A stretch of 56,958 nucleotides of DNA from a virus. The stretch covers positions 1 to 56,958 of IMG/VR virus record IMGVR_UViG_3300042563_002495; one strand, written 5' to 3'. The notes beneath the pieces were generated by a model. That model had not been told where the DNA came from, searched no databases, and saw only the letters and a program-made list of their open reading frames with translations. The position numbers and the translations under genes were made by a program. This document shows positions 45,402 through 53,518 of the stretch, in pieces; the first letter of the stretch is position 1; each line of letters begins with the position of its first letter.

Positions 45402-45620
45402 ATGTTCGCAACAGACACATTCATCGATACCGTCCAAGGTTCCAAAAAGTATTTCGTATCCGCTTTCATTACTGATGAAAAGATTCGTAAGCCACTCAAC
45501 GCATTTGTTGATGCACAAACCGCATTCACAAAACAAATTTTCAAATCATTCACTGATATTTCCACACACGTTTCAGAAGAAGCAACAAACGCAGTGCAAA
45601 AAGCGGCTAAGGCCGTCTAA
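45402..45620 (+). CDS. Phasin-like protein
   Basis: 72 residues, Shine-Dalgarno AGGAGA. Amphipathic helix with FIDTVQGSKKYFVSAFITDE and FVDAQTAFTKQIFKSFTDI, then an Ala-rich end (EEATNAVQKAAKAV). Composition and the QxAFxK-type helix recall small phasins, which coat polyhydroxyalkanoate granules in beta- and alphaproteobacteria. It may interact with host granules. Weak identification. Confidence 0.45.
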   Translation: MFATDTFIDTVQGSKKYFVSAFITDEKIRKPLNAFVDAQTAFTKQIFKSFTDISTHVSEEATNAVQKAAKAV

Positions 45621-45624
45621 ATAA
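45617..45624 (+). promoter_or_regulatory. Late-promoter-like box CTAAATAA
   Basis: Overlaps the stop codon of the phasin-like gene, 12 nt before the ATG at 45637; same 8-mer as at 1365 and 45882. Confidence 0.4.
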
Positions 45625-45636
45625 TTGGAGACAAAC

Positions 45637-45723
45637 ATGTCTTTAATTAAACAAGCACTGGAAATGTTTTGCGAATTTCTAATAGAATTTCGTAAGAATC
45701 CAAAGAATACAGGAATGTACTAA
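45637..45723 (+). CDS. 28-residue peptide
   Basis: ATG 45637 with TTGGAGA, TAA at 45721. MSLIKQALEMFCEFLIEFRK: amphipathic helix. One nt before the next gene. Function unknown. Confidence 0.45.
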   Translation: MSLIKQALEMFCEFLIEFRKNPKNTGMY

Positions 45724-45724
45724 C

Positions 45725-45889
45725 ATGCAAAACGTAATTGAACAAGAATTTGATAAGATGATTGCCGAAATGAAGCAATTGGAAAATAGAATCCAAGAAC
45801 TGAATTTAGATGGCATTCGTGTTAACGAAGAATTAGCCGCAACAGTTGAAATTTTAAAAAATCAGATTGATACCGTGACAGCTAAATAA
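45725..45889 (+). CDS. 54-residue coiled-coil protein
   Basis: ATG 45725, TAA 45887. Heptad pattern throughout: QEFDKMIAEMKQLENRIQEL and ELAATVEILKNQIDTV. Stop overlaps a CTAAATAA box (45882). Unknown function. Confidence 0.5.
   Translation: MQNVIEQEFDKMIAEMKQLENRIQELNLDGIRVNEELAATVEILKNQIDTVTAK
45882..45889 (+). promoter_or_regulatory. Late-promoter-like box CTAAATAA
   Basis: On the stop of the coiled-coil gene, 27 nt before the ATG at 45917. Confidence 0.4.
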
Positions 45890-45916
45890 ACTATCTGAAA
45901 CAATTCTGGTTTTATT

Positions 45917-46054
45917 ATGGACAATTTTGAGTTATTCCTGGAACAGGTAAAGATATATCAAGAAATCGAAGAACGCCGAAAGAAAAAGGTATACGCCTTG
46001 ACTTTTGGCGTTTTTTGTTTTATGATGTTGATTGGTTTTTATTTTTTTTATTAA
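45917..46054 (+). CDS. 45-residue single-TM protein
   Basis: ATG 45917, TAA 46052. Charged helix (FELFLEQVKIYQEIEERRKK) then a TM segment rich in Phe (about 27-45). A weak ribosome site only. Function unknown. Confidence 0.45.
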   Translation: MDNFELFLEQVKIYQEIEERRKKKVYALTFGVFCFMMLIGFYFFY

Positions 46055-46063
46055 GAGGTTATT

Positions 46064-46372
46064 ATGGCTACATTCGTTGAAGTTAATTCTATTGCACCTA
46101 AGAACTGCAAACTTATTATCAATCTAGATAATATCATTGAGATTGCACCACTCGTTGCTGGTGGTTGTGTTCTCTATTTTTCTGCAATAGAGGCTGGTGG
46201 TCCACGTACCATGACGGTATCTGATGATTACTCCGCATTTGTGCAGTTTGCTATGTCCACGGTAACCGCCGAAGACATTGCAAAACGTTTCCCTAAAGCA
46301 AAGAAAGAAACGAACTCCATCAAAGCGCAAGAAGATGGAAAAGGTGTTGAGTTTGATATTCCAAAACTATAA
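46064..46372 (+). CDS. Hypothetical protein
   Basis: 102 residues, Shine-Dalgarno AAGAGGT. VNSIAPKNCKLIINLDNIIE and GGCVLYFSAIEAGG, then a helix with FAMSTVTAEDIAKRFPKAK. Beta-rich N-terminal half. Unrecognised. Confidence 0.5.
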   Translation: MATFVEVNSIAPKNCKLIINLDNIIEIAPLVAGGCVLYFSAIEAGGPRTMTVSDDYSAFVQFAMSTVTAEDIAKRFPKAKKETNSIKAQEDGKGVEFDIPKL

Positions 46373-46377
46373 AATAA

Positions 46378-46665
46378 ATGAACAATTTACTCTTAGGTAT
46401 CTTTGGATGGATTAAAGATGATTGGCGTTCTAATCGTTTTCGTTTTTGCATTGAGTTGTTGGCTTGGGCTATTAGTATCGGCTGTTCGATTACCATGGCT
46501 CTTACTGTACCCAGTCCTCCACTACTTGTTCTATATCCTATCTGGATTGTTGGCTGTGGTCTCTATGCTTGGGCTGCTTTTACTCGGAAATCATTTGGCA
46601 TGTTGGCTAACTACATGTTACTTGTAACAATTGATTCTGTTGGTTTGATTAGGATGCTTGCATGA
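46378..46665 (+). CDS. Multi-TM membrane protein
   Basis: 95 residues with about three TM helices (24-43, 47-70, 74-92). FCIELLAWAISIGCSITMAL and LVLYPIWIVGCGLYAWAA; the T-rich codons differ from its neighbours. Similar small membrane proteins occur in environmental phages and PnuC-like systems, but no family is certain. Confidence 0.5.
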   Translation: MNNLLLGIFGWIKDDWRSNRFRFCIELLAWAISIGCSITMALTVPSPPLLVLYPIWIVGCGLYAWAAFTRKSFGMLANYMLLVTIDSVGLIRMLA

Positions 46666-47474
46666 AAATTAAAATCTTCATTGTAACGTGGCAGGATCCA
46701 TTAGCCCTGGATATTAATCTTCATACGTTATTTGAAGGTTTTAATCATATACCCGATGGTGTCGATATTCACGTTAACATCATCAATAATCATACAAACT
46801 TTGTAATAGAACCACGGTATGTATACCATGTGAACGTGATTCATAATACTGGAACTCCAGACTTTGCAACTGCTATGCTTGCACGTATGTGGAACACGGC
46901 ACTCATTCATGGTTTCAAAAATCTAAATGAACCTGATGCTGATATCGTTGTCACTGCACAAGATGACACGATTTGGAACTACGATTGGATTCCACGATTG
47001 CTCAGAGTAATGGAACAGTATGATTTCTATGCCGATGATGCCGGTGATATGGTGTGTGCATATAAACCAAACGCAGTAAAGAAGATTGGCATGTGGGATG
47101 AACGTTTTCACTATGGTTTTGGTGAAGGTGATTATTTTCTCAGAGCAATAAAATACTTACCAGAAAAATCTTCAATCAATGATTTTGCACATGGTCGTGT
47201 ATGGCAACCATCCGTTCATCTTGCAAAACGTCCAGAGCCGCACACTGAACGTTATGAGGAACAATCACGTTCACACAAATACAGAGGCCTATCATGGGCT
47301 AATTTCCTATACAAATGGAGATTCATGGAAATGGAAGGAAGATGGCCCGAAAATATTCAAGAAATGGTATTGACAACGCCTGTGGTTCCTGCTACAATAT
47401 TGTATCCATATTTTGAAATGGATATTGAAAACCTAAAAGAAAAAGGATACATTGTAGATGAGGTACAGACTTAA
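46662..47474 (+). CDS. GT-A fold glycosyltransferase (family 2-like)
   Basis: 270 residues. KIFIVTWQDPLALDINLHTL start, VVTAQDDTIWNYDW (acidic metal-binding QDD) and MWDERFHYGFGEGDYFLRAI (WDExF...GxGEGD) are typical of GT2-type enzymes. It probably glycosylates DNA, phage or host surface. ATGA overlap with the gene before; overlaps the next by 17 nt. Confidence 0.75.
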   Translation: MKIKIFIVTWQDPLALDINLHTLFEGFNHIPDGVDIHVNIINNHTNFVIEPRYVYHVNVIHNTGTPDFATAMLARMWNTALIHGFKNLNEPDADIVVTAQDDTIWNYDWIPRLLRVMEQYDFYADDAGDMVCAYKPNAVKKIGMWDERFHYGFGEGDYFLRAIKYLPEKSSINDFAHGRVWQPSVHLAKRPEPHTERYEEQSRSHKYRGLSWANFLYKWRFMEMEGRWPENIQEMVLTTPVVPATILYPYFEMDIENLKEKGYIVDEVQT

Positions 47475-47640
47475 ATTATACCTTAAATATTGGTGGACAC
47501 TCTGGGCTAAAGCATTGGGTGAGAAAGCACATCCAAATGACCACAAAGCCGATAAGGTTGCCATCATACGCACTCTTATTGTATTATTGTATATCATCAC
47601 AAACTTTTTTATTATTGCAGGCGTAATCCGCCATTGGTGA
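47458..47640 (+). CDS. Small membrane protein
   Basis: 60 residues: basic N-terminus (RYRLKLYLKYWWTLWAK), then a TM helix (about 36-57, IRTLIVLLYIITNFFIIAGV). Similar short proteins follow glycosyltransferases in T4-type phages by impression. Unknown function. Confidence 0.5.
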   Translation: MRYRLKLYLKYWWTLWAKALGEKAHPNDHKADKVAIIRTLIVLLYIITNFFIIAGVIRHW

Positions 47641-47644
47641 AAAC

Positions 47645-48190
47645 ATGAACATCTTCTATCTTGACCCACATCCAAAAACTTGTGCTGAGATGCATATCTC
47701 AAAACACGTTGTCAAAATGATTATCGAATACGCCCAACTCATGTCAACTGCACACCGTGTGATTGACGGTGAAGAATATATCGATGCATCATCTGGTCGT
47801 AAAATCAAACGTTGGTGTCTTGATGATGAACGTGAGCAACAGTTGATGAAGGCATCACACATCAATCATCCTTCCGCTATCTGGTGCCGTATGAATCTGT
47901 CCAACTATCACTGGCTCTATCGCATGTGGCTACACTTGCTAGAAGAATACACGTTTCGTTATGGTAAGATTCATGCATGTGCAAGGCTCAAAGATGCCCT
48001 CCGTTTCCCTCCAAGCAAAATTAAAATCGGTGACTTCACTGAACCGACACCAGCAATGCCAAATGATATAAAAATTCCAGGTAATTCATTGGCGTCTTAT
48101 CACAACTATTACAATATTTCAAAACGTGGCTTTGCAACATGGCAAGGCAAAATCAATTCACGTCCAACCCCTACATGGTATCAACAATGA
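47645..48190 (+). CDS. Conserved T4-type phage protein
   Basis: 181 residues. MNIFYLDPHPKTCAEMHISK, HVVKMIIEYAQLMSTAHRVI, then HPSAIWCRMNLSNYHWLYRM. This His/Trp-rich helical protein recurs in T4-like cyanophages; the function is unknown. Overlaps MazG by 4 nt. Confidence 0.6.
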   Translation: MNIFYLDPHPKTCAEMHISKHVVKMIIEYAQLMSTAHRVIDGEEYIDASSGRKIKRWCLDDEREQQLMKASHINHPSAIWCRMNLSNYHWLYRMWLHLLEEYTFRYGKIHACARLKDALRFPPSKIKIGDFTEPTPAMPNDIKIPGNSLASYHNYYNISKRGFATWQGKINSRPTPTWYQQ

Positions 48191-48456
48191 GAAATACACA
48201 AACGGTGATGGCCGTACTTCAAGAAGAATGTGCAGAAGTGATTCAAGCAGTATCTAAAATTAATCGTTTTGGAATGCATGGTGAATGGCAAGGCATCACA
48301 AATAGACAGTCTCTTATTACCGAAATCGGTGATGTTTTAGCAATTATCAAAGTTCTGATGGAAGAAACCGACATAAATATCACTGAGAACGATTTAAATG
48401 TCGCCATCGAGGCTAAACTTAAAAAACTTGAGGTATTTTTACCATATGATACTTGA
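48187..48456 (+). CDS. MazG-like nucleotide pyrophosphohydrolase
   Basis: 89 residues from ATG 48187; the longer frame from 48139 is inside the previous gene. LQEECAEVIQAVSK (EExxE) and TEIGDVLAIIKVL (ExxD) are the metal-binding helices. Second MazG of the window, more compact than the one at 15066. Overlaps the next gene by 11 nt. Confidence 0.75.
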   Translation: MRNTQTVMAVLQEECAEVIQAVSKINRFGMHGEWQGITNRQSLITEIGDVLAIIKVLMEETDINITENDLNVAIEAKLKKLEVFLPYDT

Positions 48457-49024
48457 TAATTTTTTCCCATCTACAGTTGGTCGAGAAGACCATCTAGAAT
48501 GGGTTGATGTTCTTTTACCCAAAGTAAAGAACTATTTTGAAACACAACCATCGAATCAAGACTTTTATGCGAACGGTAAGACTACGCATAACATGAATTT
48601 GGATTTACCTACGCATCCGGACTATGCTGAATTCTGTAAATTCATTATGGGTAGGGGTCGTGAATTCTTGGAACTGCAAGGGTATCAATCAAATGTTATT
48701 TTCAATCCCTATTTTTTCTTGAATTACTTCCAAGAAGGTTCTGCACACGGAAAACATGTACACTCACAGTGTTCTATTTCTGGTATTTTCTATCTGCAAA
48801 CTCCACCGGGTTCCGCCGACATTAGGTTTTCACCTAATCAACCATTTAGGGACTTTTTCGATTACATGTTTCTTGTAAAAGATCCAACAAACTGGTATGC
48901 ATATAAACACTTTGATTACAAACCATATCCAGGTTTACTGTTGATGTGGCCTGCATGGTTATATCACGAAGTGTTACCAAATCAATCAACCGATCCACGT
49001 ATTTCAATTGTATTTAATTTATAA
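48446..49024 (+). CDS. 2OG-Fe(II) oxygenase-like protein
   Basis: 192 residues from ATG 48446. HGKHVHSQCSISGIFYLQTP (HxH near 104-106) and a later WLYHEVLPNQS plus DPRISIVFNL contribute second His and the 2OG-binding Arg. Part of a double-stranded beta-helix. It is the second of five such genes here. Confidence 0.75.
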   Translation: MILDNFFPSTVGREDHLEWVDVLLPKVKNYFETQPSNQDFYANGKTTHNMNLDLPTHPDYAEFCKFIMGRGREFLELQGYQSNVIFNPYFFLNYFQEGSAHGKHVHSQCSISGIFYLQTPPGSADIRFSPNQPFRDFFDYMFLVKDPTNWYAYKHFDYKPYPGLLLMWPAWLYHEVLPNQSTDPRISIVFNL

Positions 49025-49305
49025 TGCCTACTTACACATTCAAAAACTCAAACACCGGTGAAGTTGAGGAACATATTCTTAAACTATCCGAATACGATAA
49101 ATTCAAAGAAGATAACACACATCTGGAGCGGTACTTTGCTCCAGAAGATTTGCCTAGGTTCTCGGATGCGGCTCGTATGAGCGTTCCAGGAACCAAGTCT
49201 TACGATTCAGCGTTCGAGAAAGGGGTTATTCAGAGAATTAAGGATACTGTCCCAGGAAACACGTTAGCAAAATCTCACAAAACGAAAATGGGCAGGGAAT
49301 GGTAA
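49024..49305 (+). CDS. Small conserved T4-type phage protein
   Basis: 93 residues. MPTYTFKNSNTGEVEEHILK start resembles FmdB-like N-termini (MPTYxFxxxxxGE) but lacks the Cys residues. The C-terminus IQRIKDTVPGNTLAKSHKTK resembles tails of T4-like cyanophage proteins. Unknown function. Confidence 0.55.
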   Translation: MPTYTFKNSNTGEVEEHILKLSEYDKFKEDNTHLERYFAPEDLPRFSDAARMSVPGTKSYDSAFEKGVIQRIKDTVPGNTLAKSHKTKMGREW

Positions 49306-49328
49306 TAAACTAACAACAAGAGGTATTA

Positions 49329-50099
49329 ATGGCCAGCAGAAAATCTCCGGTACAAAAAAGGAATGATGTTATTAGTATGGATGAATATACACATACACAT
49401 CAACCCGCAATAAACAATACACTAAAAATCAAACTAGACCATCTAAAAACGTTTGAGCCATTGACAGAGAATCAAAGATTGTTCTTTGATGCATACAAAA
49501 GAGGAGACTATTTCTTAGCACTACATGGTGTAGCAGGTACAGGTAAAACTTTTTGTGCATTGTACAAGGCACTAGAAGAAGTTCTGGATAAAAATAATCC
49601 ATTTAAGAAAGTTATTATTGTACGTTCAGCCGTACAAGGTCGAGAAATCGGTCACTTACCAGGTGATGTAACGGAGAAGATGGAGATTTATCAACAACCA
49701 TATGTTCAAATTTGTGATACACTTTTTGGTAGAAAAGATGGTTATCAAAGATTGGCTGAACAAGGTTTTGTAGAATTTATCTCAACATCTTTCATTCGTG
49801 GTATGTCATTTGATGATGCAATTATTATTGTGGATGAAATGCAAAACATGACATTCGAGGAGATTGACACTGTAATGACACGTGTTGGTTACCGTTCAAA
49901 GATTATTTGGTGTGGTGATTACCGCCAAACAGATTTGAACAAGAAGAAGAATGATGTTTCAGGTATTCTAAAATTCTTTGATGTTGCATATCACATGAAA
50001 GCATTTACAAAGATTGAATTTACTGTTGATGATATTGTCCGTAGTTCTCTTGTTAAGGACTACATTATCGCCAAACTAAAATATGAGGATGCAGAATGA
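49329..50099 (+). CDS. phoH: PhoH-like P-loop ATPase
   Basis: 256 residues, Shine-Dalgarno AAGAGGT. GVAGTGKT at 67-74 is Walker A, IIIVDEMQNMT Walker B, and GYRSKIIWCGDYRQTDL is the PhoH sensor. T4-type phages very often carry phoH; it is thought to act in RNA metabolism, with no settled function. Overlaps the next gene by 4 nt. Confidence 0.85.
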   Translation: MASRKSPVQKRNDVISMDEYTHTHQPAINNTLKIKLDHLKTFEPLTENQRLFFDAYKRGDYFLALHGVAGTGKTFCALYKALEEVLDKNNPFKKVIIVRSAVQGREIGHLPGDVTEKMEIYQQPYVQICDTLFGRKDGYQRLAEQGFVEFISTSFIRGMSFDDAIIIVDEMQNMTFEEIDTVMTRVGYRSKIIWCGDYRQTDLNKKKNDVSGILKFFDVAYHMKAFTKIEFTVDDIVRSSLVKDYIIAKLKYEDAE

Positions 50100-50344
50100 G
50101 TACAGAAAGAGACAAAATCAAACACAGCAAACGTATTCATGCTGATGAAACGGCTATAAAGAAACAGGTAAAGATTGCGAAGTCACATGGCATTGAAGTG
50201 AAAGAGCCGCATAAGCTGGCTAAACACCATGCATTAGATTGTGGTCGTCCTGGTTGTATCATGTGTGGTAATCCACGGAAGGTTTGGAAAGAAGAAACGA
50301 TTCAGGAGAAACGTTTCAAACAAATTGAGGTTGAATTAGAATGA
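50096..50344 (+). CDS. Small Cys-containing conserved phage protein
   Basis: 82 residues, basic. HSKRIHADETAIKKQVKIAK, LAKHHALDCGRPGCIMCGNP. C-x4-C-x2-C plus His could bind zinc. A protein of this type is common in T4-like phages of cyanobacteria and proteobacteria. Function unknown. Confidence 0.65.
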   Translation: MSTERDKIKHSKRIHADETAIKKQVKIAKSHGIEVKEPHKLAKHHALDCGRPGCIMCGNPRKVWKEETIQEKRFKQIEVELE

Positions 50345-50682
50345 AAAATTACCTAGTGTTCTACACGAACTTGATGCCAAAAAGGTTCGCAGGTTACACT
50401 GTGGCTTTCATCATACTTTTACGACCTTCGGTCAAAGGAAACATTCCACTCCTTGAACATGAAAAGGTTCACGTGAATCAGTTTTGGAGAACATTAGGTA
50501 TTAATGGTTTGTTTTACCTTTTTTCAAAAGAAAAGCGGCTACAGTATGAACTAGAAGCATTCAGAAAACAACTTGAATTCGAATACAATAAATTCGTAAG
50601 CAAACAGGTATTTGCCAAATATCTTTCCACCAATTATAATCTGAATATTACATATGAAGATGCACTAAAATTATTTGATTAA
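50341..50682 (+). CDS. Putative zinc metallopeptidase-like protein
   Basis: 113 residues. LLEHEKVHVNQFW has HExxH and a downstream RLQYELEAFRKQ with Glu could be the third ligand. The N-terminal KNYLVFYTNLMPKRFAGYTV is beta-rich. The fold is probably a minimal zincin. Partner or substrate unknown. Overlaps the gene before by 4 nt. Confidence 0.55.
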   Translation: MKNYLVFYTNLMPKRFAGYTVAFIILLRPSVKGNIPLLEHEKVHVNQFWRTLGINGLFYLFSKEKRLQYELEAFRKQLEFEYNKFVSKQVFAKYLSTNYNLNITYEDALKLFD

Positions 50683-50683
50683 T

Positions 50684-51343
50684 ATGTTTACACATTGCCC
50701 ACCAATGGTCCTTCCTGACCTAAAATCGGAAACACACTCTGACGGCAAACGCTACTACACTTCACCTAGCGGTAAACGCTTGCCATCGGTCACGACTGTT
50801 GTTGGTGCAATGAAGAAACAAGCAATCATGGAGTGGAGAAATAAGGTTGGTGAAGTAGAAGCCAACCGTATTTCCAAACTTGCAACTGGTCGTGGTAATC
50901 GTGTGCATGACCTCGCAGAACGGTACCTAAAGAACGAAAAGATTGATTGGGTGCGTGAAATGCCGGATGCTGTGGAGATGTTCCGCACACTGATTCCTTC
51001 TGTGCAAAGAATCAATAATATACACTACATTGAACAGGCTCTATGGTCTGAACGTATTGGTATGGCTGGTCGTGTTGACTTGATTGCTGAATGGGACGGT
51101 GTACTCTCTGTAATTGACTTCAAAACTTCTAAGAAGATTAAACAGAAGGAAGACATACAGGACTATTTTGCACAGTGTACTGCATATTCTGGCATGTATG
51201 AAGAACATGTTGGTGTTCCGATCAACCAGATTGTGATTGTTATGGCTGTTGAGAATGAAAGTCCACTTATCTTCATTGAGAGGACCGAAGATCATATACA
51301 TACATTAGTAGAGCATATTGAATTTTATTTGAAAAATAAGTGA
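50684..51343 (+). CDS. PD-(D/E)XK exonuclease-like protein
   Basis: 219 residues from ATG 50684. LPSVTTVVGAMK and WRNKVGEVEANRIS start, GRVDLIAEWDGVLSVIDFKT (D ... DxK catalytic core) and QCTAYSGMY (QxxxY) are characteristic of Cas4/RecB-type nucleases. Similar exonucleases occur in T4-like phages. It probably acts in recombination or host DNA degradation. Confidence 0.8.
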   Translation: MFTHCPPMVLPDLKSETHSDGKRYYTSPSGKRLPSVTTVVGAMKKQAIMEWRNKVGEVEANRISKLATGRGNRVHDLAERYLKNEKIDWVREMPDAVEMFRTLIPSVQRINNIHYIEQALWSERIGMAGRVDLIAEWDGVLSVIDFKTSKKIKQKEDIQDYFAQCTAYSGMYEEHVGVPINQIVIVMAVENESPLIFIERTEDHIHTLVEHIEFYLKNK

Positions 51344-51353
51344 TAGGATAATT

Positions 51354-52814
51354 ATGGAATATTTTCATTGGGGTATTGAAGGTTGGTTTGATGCACCTCA
51401 ATCAAACATATACGCTGAGATGGTTAAATCAGCAAAAGACGGAGCACATTTTGTTGAAATTGGCGCATGGAAAGGAAAATCAACTTCCTTTATGGCCGTC
51501 GAAATTAAAAATTCTGGCAAAAAAATTAAATTTGACGTTGTTGACACATTTAAAGGATCACCAGAACATCAAAATCTACCGTGTATTATAAATGATACAC
51601 TATATCAGGAATATTTAAGCAATATTGAACCTGTAAAAAAATATGTGAACACTATAGTTGGCGACAGTTCAAACATTGCAGGAATGTATGCGGATGATTC
51701 ACTAGATTTCGTTTTCATTGATGGTGACCACACACTTGAGGGTGTGCGTAGAGACATTATGGCATGGTTCGATAAAGTTAAGCCAGGTGGATATCTATGT
51801 GGTAATGATGTTTTCCAAAAAGGTCATGATGGAGTGCATCAAGCAATTATGCAGTTACTTGATAACGTTGACATTTATCAGAATAATTGGATATACAAAA
51901 AACCAAAAATCGTTGAACACCTGGTTGAGGTAAATACGGATACTCACTTGAGTGTATATAATAATTACGACACAATTGTAGATTGTGCATATGTTATCAC
52001 TCTTCCGGGAAATGAAACTTCAGAAAAATGCACAGCAAGGTGTGTCGATTCCCTAAATGCTGTCGGTATGAAGTATGAACTATTTCCAGGTTTCGATGGA
52101 ACAGACAGAAAAGTTATCAAAACGCCGGATCACTTGAAGGATCAGCAATGGATCAAGTGGATCAAGGTTGCGGATCATCTATTGTCGCCTTCCGAAATTG
52201 CATGTGCAATGAGTCACATTGCTTTATGGGCACATTGTGTGAGCATTAATAAACCAATCGTGATTCTCGAACATGATGCATTGATGCTGAAAAAATATAC
52301 AAAAATGCCAGGTCTGTGTTGTGTCGATACACTAGGACATATGTACTGGACAAATGAAGCAATAGCGAAATTAAAATTACAAAATATAAGTATGCTTCAG
52401 GAATATTTAAAAGAAAATGAATTGCATACCTTCAATGATTTTCCATTTTTAAATGTTGCAAATGAAAACTACTTGTATCAGTTGGGTCAACATGCATATG
52501 CAATAGATCCATATGCGGCAAAGAAGCTATTGACTACAGTTATAAATCAAGGCCTGACTCAACCCAACGACACACTCGTCAACATAAATGATATCGCAAT
52601 AATTACATCAGGTTTCTTTGCCGCACAGAACACCAACGCATTTGATGAGTCAACAATTAGACCAGAAACACTTAAACGATATGACATCGAAAATTTCGAT
52701 CATCGAAAGCCCACATGTTTTGTGCCTGGTGTAAGCCGAATCGTTAAAAATAGTGATGTAATGCAAGAACCTGCATGGAATAAAGATAATGGAGACAAAT
52801 TATGGATAAAATAA
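51354..52814 (+). CDS. SAM methyltransferase fused to GT25-like glycosyltransferase
   Basis: 486 residues. The N-terminal ~190 residues are a class I methyltransferase: FVEIGAWKGKST (34-45, SAM loop), VVDTFKGSPEH, DFVFIDGDHTLEGVRRDI. The C-terminal ~290 residues begin CAYVITLPGNE and carry SPSEIACAMSHIALWAHCVS plus IVILEHDA, typical of GT25 (LPS/collagen Gal) enzymes. It likely makes O-methylated sugars or modifies a glycan. The 3' end overlaps the next gene by 13 nt. Confidence 0.75.
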   Translation: MEYFHWGIEGWFDAPQSNIYAEMVKSAKDGAHFVEIGAWKGKSTSFMAVEIKNSGKKIKFDVVDTFKGSPEHQNLPCIINDTLYQEYLSNIEPVKKYVNTIVGDSSNIAGMYADDSLDFVFIDGDHTLEGVRRDIMAWFDKVKPGGYLCGNDVFQKGHDGVHQAIMQLLDNVDIYQNNWIYKKPKIVEHLVEVNTDTHLSVYNNYDTIVDCAYVITLPGNETSEKCTARCVDSLNAVGMKYELFPGFDGTDRKVIKTPDHLKDQQWIKWIKVADHLLSPSEIACAMSHIALWAHCVSINKPIVILEHDALMLKKYTKMPGLCCVDTLGHMYWTNEAIAKLKLQNISMLQEYLKENELHTFNDFPFLNVANENYLYQLGQHAYAIDPYAAKKLLTTVINQGLTQPNDTLVNINDIAIITSGFFAAQNTNAFDESTIRPETLKRYDIENFDHRKPTCFVPGVSRIVKNSDVMQEPAWNKDNGDKLWIK

Positions 52815-53518
52815 ACACACTTGTGAGGGATGTGCAGAGTGGTGCCATACTCAAAACTAGAACAGCCGTTAATGGACTGAATTTACCTTTGGTCGTTGAG
52901 GATGTCATAGATACTGTGTTGATAATTTCAGGACCCTACGTGGAGAGAGCTAAAAAATCGGTTGAAAACTTGGGCTATAAGCCGGTTATTGTATCGTCCT
53001 TTTATTATCCAGATAGATTTGTTCCAAATATTTCATTAAAGGATTATTACTCAGAATCATTTAGTTGTGTAGAAATACCTATAGGTTTTGTTGAAAATTC
53101 TTGGCCGTATCAAGTTAAACTGTTCGGACAACATTTAAGTTATTCTGATGTGTGTAGAATTTTCAATCATATGACTGCATGGGATTATTCGATAAGGACC
53201 AATAAACCTGTCATAATACTGGAACATGATTCAATTTTACATGACAGACATGATCTCATGCACCCTAGATTTAATTCGATAAACATGTTATCAGATATGT
53301 TTTACCATCAACATAATGATAATTGGGTTTGTGCGGCGGGTGTACATGCATATGCCATAGATTGCCGTGTCGCAAAAAGGCTATTTAATAAAATTATGAG
53401 TGAGGGAATGATTAATCCACTCGAACTATTGTTCAGAGTGGATGAATTCAATGTTTCGATTTCAAAGAAGGCCACTAAATTCAAAGAAATCCATGAATTT
53501 AGTGTTTCGGCTTATTAA
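52802..53518 (+). CDS. Truncated GT25-like paralogue
   Basis: 238 residues, Shine-Dalgarno TGGAGA. LSYSDVCRIFNHMTAWDYSI and PVIILEHDSIL match the core of the preceding GT25 domain; HAYAIDCRVAKRLFNKI matches HAYAIDPYAAKKLL. The methyltransferase is absent and the start diverges, so it may be a GT25-like partner with altered activity. Its stop overlaps the stop of the convergent fibre gene. Confidence 0.65.
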   Translation: MDKINTLVRDVQSGAILKTRTAVNGLNLPLVVEDVIDTVLIISGPYVERAKKSVENLGYKPVIVSSFYYPDRFVPNISLKDYYSESFSCVEIPIGFVENSWPYQVKLFGQHLSYSDVCRIFNHMTAWDYSIRTNKPVIILEHDSILHDRHDLMHPRFNSINMLSDMFYHQHNDNWVCAAGVHAYAIDCRVAKRLFNKIMSEGMINPLELLFRVDEFNVSISKKATKFKEIHEFSVSAY

